This document shows, piece after piece, positions 59,340 to 64,000 of a stretch of DNA of 64,000 bases (positions are counted from its first letter, which is position 1; each line of letters opens with the position of its first letter). This stretch comes from Eublepharis macularius (lineage: Eukaryota; Chordata; Lepidosauria; Squamata; Eublepharidae). The DNA is taken from NCBI RefSeq assembly GCF_028583425.1, contig NC_072791.1:12729868-12793867 (forward strand), written 5' to 3'. The notes beneath the pieces were generated by a model that was not told the DNA's origin, did not search any database, and was given only the letters and a program-made list of their open reading frames with translations. Both the position numbers and the translations under genes were made by a program.

Positions 59340-59575
59340 TTAACTCTGTGTGTGTTGTAGTGGTTGGAGTTTCCTAATCTGGGATACCCTCGTGGAAATC
59401 CCTTCTCTGCCATGGAAGCTGGCTGGGCGACTTTGGCCCATTCATATAGACTCCGTATGATCTACCTCACATGGCTGTTGTTGTTAGAGTAAAAGGGAGG
59501 GGAACAGTGTTGTAAGTTGCTTTAATTCCTCACTGGGGAGAAAAGCGAGATATAAATATCTAAATAAAATATATG
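59340..59575 (+). repeat. CORE-SINE, family 2, upstream of SIX1
   Basis: Head GTGTGTTGTAGTGGTTGG, core GGGCGACTTTGGCCCATTC, and a tail ending GATATAAATATCTAAATAAA. Confidence 0.65.
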
Positions 59576-59576
59576 T

Positions 59577-59755
59577 TCCTGGCTGCCACTGACTCCCCTC
59601 CCCAGTTTAACCAGCTATGTTTGAACACACACACTCAGGTGAATCTACACAATCCTGACTGCCACTGGTCCCCAGTTTGATTCCCTGCATATGAACATAC
59701 ACAAAATACAGCCGTACATTCCTGACTGCCACCGATCCCCTCCGCCCAGTTTCCT
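59577..59755. repeat. Diverged tandem repeat, about 65-bp unit
   Basis: CTGGCTGCCACTGA, CTGACTGCCACTGG and CTGACTGCCACCGA recur at 59,581, 59,655 and 59,724, each followed by a CCCAGTTT block. Confidence 0.55.
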
Positions 59756-60665
59756 TCGGGAGTGAAGAGTCAGCAGGAACGCCCCCGGTCCAAATTCCCT
59801 GGCTACAGGCGGCTTGGCTCGCTCAGCGCTGGAGCTCTGCCCTGCCCTTGGAGGCCTCCGGGCTGGAGTTCCCCCCACCCCACACGTCCCCTTTTCAGCC
59901 TTTCTCCATCAGGGTAGCCAGGGCGAGGAGGGGACCAGATGTGGCTCCTGCGGAGGTCCCCATCGTTTCAGGGAGCCCCCTTGCACGTATGAAATGGCCT
60001 CTGCTTAAAAAAGAAGGCGATCCCCCTCCCTCCCTCCCTCCGGCTCCGCAGCCAGGAGGGTACAATGCTGGTACATTCTCCTCCCCAGTCACGCCTCTCG
60101 CCCCTGTCTGGTAATTTTCCTCGGCCGGTTTTATTTTGGTCCCGGTGATGTCTCCGAGCGCAGCGATGTCTTGCCAGCCAGAATGCCTCTGCGCTTGGAA
60201 GGGAGCCTTATTGACAAGGCAGCTGCGAGGGCACCGCAACGGCGCTCTTGAAACCTCTCCAGCGAAAGAACGAAAGCCCCGGCAGACCCTAAAGGCTCGA
60301 GCAGTCGCGCAGACGGTTTTTTAGAAGAAAAAACAATCAGCCAGGAGGGAGTTTGCAATCTATTCTCACGCATTACTTCCCCCTGGAATAGCAACGCAGC
60401 CCTGCTCCAAATTGGCGTTTGCTAAATGGATCTTTAGGGCTAACGCGCTCCCTTGCTCGCTCGCTCGCTCGCTCTCTCAAATGAAAGCAGAAGGGATCGT
60501 TCTTTTCTCGTTTCCTAGGGGCAAAGGTCTGACAGATTATACCTGCAGGACAGGCCCGGGACGAGAAAGACAGATCAGCCCCAAATTGCTGGCGATAATT
60601 CTCCCTCCTGACGGCTATTTGTCTGTTTCCAGGCGCGCCAACGCCTCCTTCCCTCGGGGTCTTTT
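59756..60665. other. Repeat-poor SIX1 upstream sequence
   Basis: GC-rich, with no repeat recognised. It may hold regulatory sequence but no specific element could be supported. Confidence 0.35.
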
Positions 60666-60732
60666 ATAGGGAAATCCTAGGCAGAGTTACTCCATTGGCC
60701 TTAGACTTGGAGTAACTCTGTTTAGGATTTCA
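60666..60732. repeat. Short hairpin repeat upstream of SIX1
   Basis: Same family: AAATCCTAGGCAGAGTTACT ... AGTAACTCTGTTTAGGATTT. Single arms of this and a sister family (GAGTAAGCCCC type) recur at about 45,480-46,560 and 61,600-61,830. Confidence 0.6.
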
Positions 60733-62469
60733 GAGTCTGAGAAGTCAACACAGCGTTAATCACCCCTTGTCTCAAAACTTACCTGGATCCAATTTTAAAT
60801 AATATTTTTAAAAGACCCTTTCATATGATGTAGCAAACATAACACGGCACCCTGTATATAATACCAGGCACGTTTGGCGAGCGGGATGCGAGACTCGCCA
60901 TAAAAATGACCGCGCGCTACACGCAGAGACTGTAGCCCGCGAACGGCTTTATTCCGAATTAGCCTCGGAGCAAAATGTGTTTACACGAAACCTTCTGATC
61001 CAGTTTGCGCCCGGGAAGGGTGGACTCGGCTCGGCAAGGAACAAGACACTTTCCTGGAAGTTAGTAGACCGGGTGGATTTCGGAAGCCTCCGGTTTAGAA
61101 TTGCGCAGTGGTTTGGGGATGGATTAAGGATCAAGGATAAGGATGGAGGAAATTCCTGCTCAGGAGAAAAAAAAACGCCCTGGATGTTGTCAAGAATGGA
61201 AGCTGAAGTTGGGTGTGATTTGGGGGTTCGCTCGGCCAGAGTTGCAGTGAACGTTTTAGGTCTGGAATAAAACTCCTCCAACGACAAGGGAAGAGCGTTT
61301 GGTGCACCACAAGGGGTCTCTTTCCGCTCTGACGGCCCTACGCCCCGGACTCGGTGGCGGACACCCATCCAAACCCAAGTCCTTTCATTTCTCAAAACCA
61401 CCTCCGAGAAAAGCGTTTATCTGCCAGCGGCCGGGAACGGAGAGACCATCTCAACGCCAGCCGGGTGGGGGGATTCTTTCCCCCTCTCCTTCCAGTAAAA
61501 ATCATTTGCTGGAGATAATAGAATAATTTGAAGCGAACAGATCCGGCTGTGATCTCGTGCCGCCCAGAGAAAACAGCCGCCGGGATCTGTCTTTCTCGAT
61601 CCCACCGCGTTTACTCAGACGCCAGTCCGGCTGCTTTCAAGAAAACCTACTTCCCAAGCCAGCGTGCTTCGGATCGCCGCCTTTATCATTCGGCCTGGGT
61701 GTATTTACTCGGACGTAAGCCCCGCTGAGGCAGGCGGGATTTGGCCAGAAGCAATCCGATGCGAAACGCGTTTACTCGGGAGTAAACACCATGGCTATTC
61801 TGAGGAGTAAACGCCAGGGGATTAAATGCTGTGGCTACGTTAGGGCTGTGCTCAGAAAACACGGTTACTTGCCTATAACCCTGGCATCATTCGGGCTTGA
61901 GGTCTGAGTAAACTAAGAGGATTTGGAGACAGCTTTGAAATGTTGGTAAAAATCTATCCACGTTCACTGGCGCAGTCGGCCCTCCTAACAACCGAAGCTG
62001 AGGGTGAAACAGGACCGAGGGAGGGATTTCCAAAGTTTTTAAACAATACGCAGCCACTTACGGCTGCGATCCACGAGCTGATTGAGCTTTTGGATTTAAG
62101 CCGTTTTATTTCCCCCTGGGACTTGGGACTTGGTCCCACGTCGATCAGCATTGCACATCGGAGGAGAGCTATTCTGAAAAGCGCTGGGGGCAGCCCGGAT
62201 AAATGTTTTCAGTCTAGCTTTTAATACGCTATTTAAATGTTTACTTTCTTCACTTGTTTTATTGTTTTTACACGGTTGTTACCCGTCTTGGCTCCTGGAA
62301 TGCCCGAGAGAAAGGAGGCTATATAAATATTTCTAATAAATCAGTTCATGGCACTTCAAGGGAGACCTCCCCCTTGGGCCACGATGGCTTAAACTCTATT
62401 TCAGCGTTTCTTCAACTCTGCATTGGATTTCTACTGGTTTGAAATCTTTGCAAATCTGCATTTTTTGCC

Positions 62470-62575
62470 TTGTTCATAGAAATGTCCTCGAAACTGACTG
62501 CACTGACTCACACTCCCTAATTCGTCTTGAGTTTCAGCGAGAAAGGCGGACTATAAAATAACCTCAATAAATAGC
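62470..62575 (+). repeat. LINE/SINE tail upstream of SIX1
   Basis: Reads TCTTGAGTTTCAGCGAGAAA then GGCGGACTATAAAATAACC. Confidence 0.5.
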
Positions 62576-63600
62576 GCGGTTCGCCGCTCGAAACGTCTTT
62601 ACTCGGGAGTAAGCCCCACTGTGCTCAGGTGACTCCCTTGCCCGTTGCAATTCCGTTTATCATTTTGTGGATTCTACAGATATTCACACTCCCGGGCTGC
62701 AAGTAGCTTTATCAATGGGCGTTTTTAAATACCGATCGGGGATCAGGATTTTGCAGCGAATCTGGCTGTATTGTCAAAAGGCGAAAAAATCGATTTGCAG
62801 CGTAAAATTAAACCGTCCACGGCTATAATGCACGCCTGGGTGTGGGGGAGGGCTCGCTGGCCCATCCTTCCGCTTCCATTTCTTTCTACTTAGGAAAGTA
62901 AATAAAAACAGAGGAAGGATAGGGCGGGGGGGGGCGGCGGGCCCCCAGGCAGCTGTTTGGGGAGGGATTATTAATTGCAAAGAGTTTTGTTTTCCTTTCC
63001 CGAAAGCGGCCCGTCTTCTGCGGCCAGTAACCCAAAACTCGGGCGATTTCCGACCCCGAAGAAGGAGAGGAAACCCAAAACCGGCCCATTAGCAAATGAG
63101 TTTTGTGTTGGGAAGGGCGCCTTTCCCATCCACTTGCCGTTCTGAGCCAGAGCTCGCATTTCGTTATCTGCAGTGGGAATCTGCAACGTGATACCGGATC
63201 TCTCCCTCCCGAGCTGCCAAGCGCAGGGGAGAGCAAGAGAGCCAGCAGACCGGGCTCCTTTCTCAACAATGCCGGAGTTGTGTGTGCCTCCCCCCCCCCA
63301 CACACACACAAGCCCCCGAAAATTAAAGCGCCTGCAAGGACAGTCGGGCGGAGAGCCACCTTGCCCGAGCTTTTCCGCCCCCAGCACTAGTCGGGCTCGC
63401 CCCTCTGGCCACCTGTGAAAACAACCCGCCGCCTCCGGAGGGGCAAGGCCAGGGGAGGAATTTGTCAGCAAGGCCTTGTGCCCAGCTGCCCGGGTGCATC
63501 TGCCCTTGCCCCCATCTCGCACGTGTGAATGGGCTTCTGTGGTGGGCTACCACCGAGCACAAGGGGAGCAGGAAGACCTCAGGATCAAGCAAAGTAGTTA
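62576..63600. other. Repeat-poor SIX1 upstream sequence
   Basis: Unique sequence with some CpG. Long open frames on both strands (up to 183 codons) have no family resemblance. Confidence 0.35.
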
Positions 63601-63603
63601 GAC

Positions 63604-64000
63604 GGGTAAGCCGTGTTGGTCTGCAGCAGAACAGAATTTGAGTTCAGTGCAATAGGACAGGATTTGTGCCTAGTGAAATAGAACAGGATGTGAGTCCAGT
63701 GCAATGAAAGAGGATTTGAGTTCAGTGCAATAGGACAGGATTTGTGCCTAGTGAAACAGAACAGGATGTGAGTCCAGTGCAATGAAAGAGGATTTGAGTT
63801 CAGTGCAATAGGACAAGATTTGTGCCTAGTGAAACAGAACAGGATGTGAGGCCAGTGCAATGAAAGAGGATTTGAGTTCAGTGCAATAGGACAGGATTTG
63901 TGCCTAGTGAAACAGAACAGGATGTGAGTCCAGTGCAATGAAAGAGGATTTGAGTTCAGTGCAATAGGACAAGATTTGTGCCTAGTGAAACAGAACAGGA
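63604..64000. repeat. 78-bp tandem array (three 26-bp monomers per unit) running off the window
   Basis: Units start at 63649, 63727, 63805, 63883 and 63961, nearly identical, with period 78. Each unit is three related 26-bp monomers beginning GCAATAGGAC, GAAACAGAAC and GCAATGAAAG and ending CCTAGT, TCCAGT and TTCAGT. It is preceded at 63604-63635 by the Penelope-family tail (GCCGTGTTGGTCTGCAGC). The monomer resembles the arm start of that family (GATTTGAGTCCAG), so it probably expanded from one. The long minus-strand open frame is a consequence of 78 being divisible by 3. Confidence 0.85.

Noticed and set aside
63585..63938. 117-residue repetitive protein on the minus strand
   Set aside because: It is only the translation of a 78-bp tandem array whose period is a multiple of three.
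63649..64000. CRISPR-like array
   Set aside because: Units are contiguous with no unique spacers, in a vertebrate context. It is a minisatellite.

Overview
The window is a piece of vertebrate nuclear genome, most likely from a squamate reptile (lizard or gecko type). Three things point there. The only convincing protein-coding gene is a two-exon SIX1 homeobox gene on the minus strand. The rest is dense in interspersed repeats: tRNA-headed CORE-SINEs, CR1 3' ends, hAT-type miniature transposons and Penelope-like retroelement pieces. There are no operons, bacterial signals or viral genes. The species cannot be fixed from the sequence. All boundaries were read by eye; repeat edges are good to a few bases where a target-site duplication (TSD) is quoted and to about 10-20 bases elsewhere.

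Layout. Positions 1-48,000 look like the gene desert on the 3' side of SIX1 (towards SIX6 in other amniotes). They hold stacked transposable elements and no gene I can support. Positions 48,639-55,635 hold SIX1: coding exon 2 at 48,639-48,933, a 6.1 kb intron, and coding exon 1 at 55,076-55,635, inside a CpG-rich block at about 54,960-56,060. The two exons encode 284 residues. Positions 56,000-64,000 lie upstream of SIX1 (towards SIX4 in other amniotes). They have fewer repeats and a candidate enhancer at 58,050-58,260 with five GATA motifs. They end in a 78-bp tandem array that runs off the window.

Repeats. The most informative group is a Penelope-like retroelement (PLE) lineage. A GIY-YIG endonuclease fragment at 11,924-12,316 is followed directly by a degraded copy of a sequence that recurs across the window as about 200-bp inverted repeats. 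Each inverted repeat carries opposed hammerhead-ribozyme-like cores (CTGANGA, short hairpin, GAAA). At least seven insertions of this family are flanked by 10-14 bp TSDs, as expected for target-primed retrotransposition rather than a cut-and-paste transposon. They look like a non-autonomous, palindromic, ribozyme-bearing derivative of a PLE. This is the best candidate for a little-described system here.

Other families include two hAT-type miniature elements with CAGGG termini and 8-bp TSDs (about 445 bp and 230-260 bp), a TAGAGATGGGC-ended hAT-like element, a hAT/Charlie-like fossil beside the SIX1 stop codon, 5S-rRNA-derived SINE pieces, several palindromic families, and simple repeats. Some stretches longer than 300 bases have no recognisable content and are listed as such.
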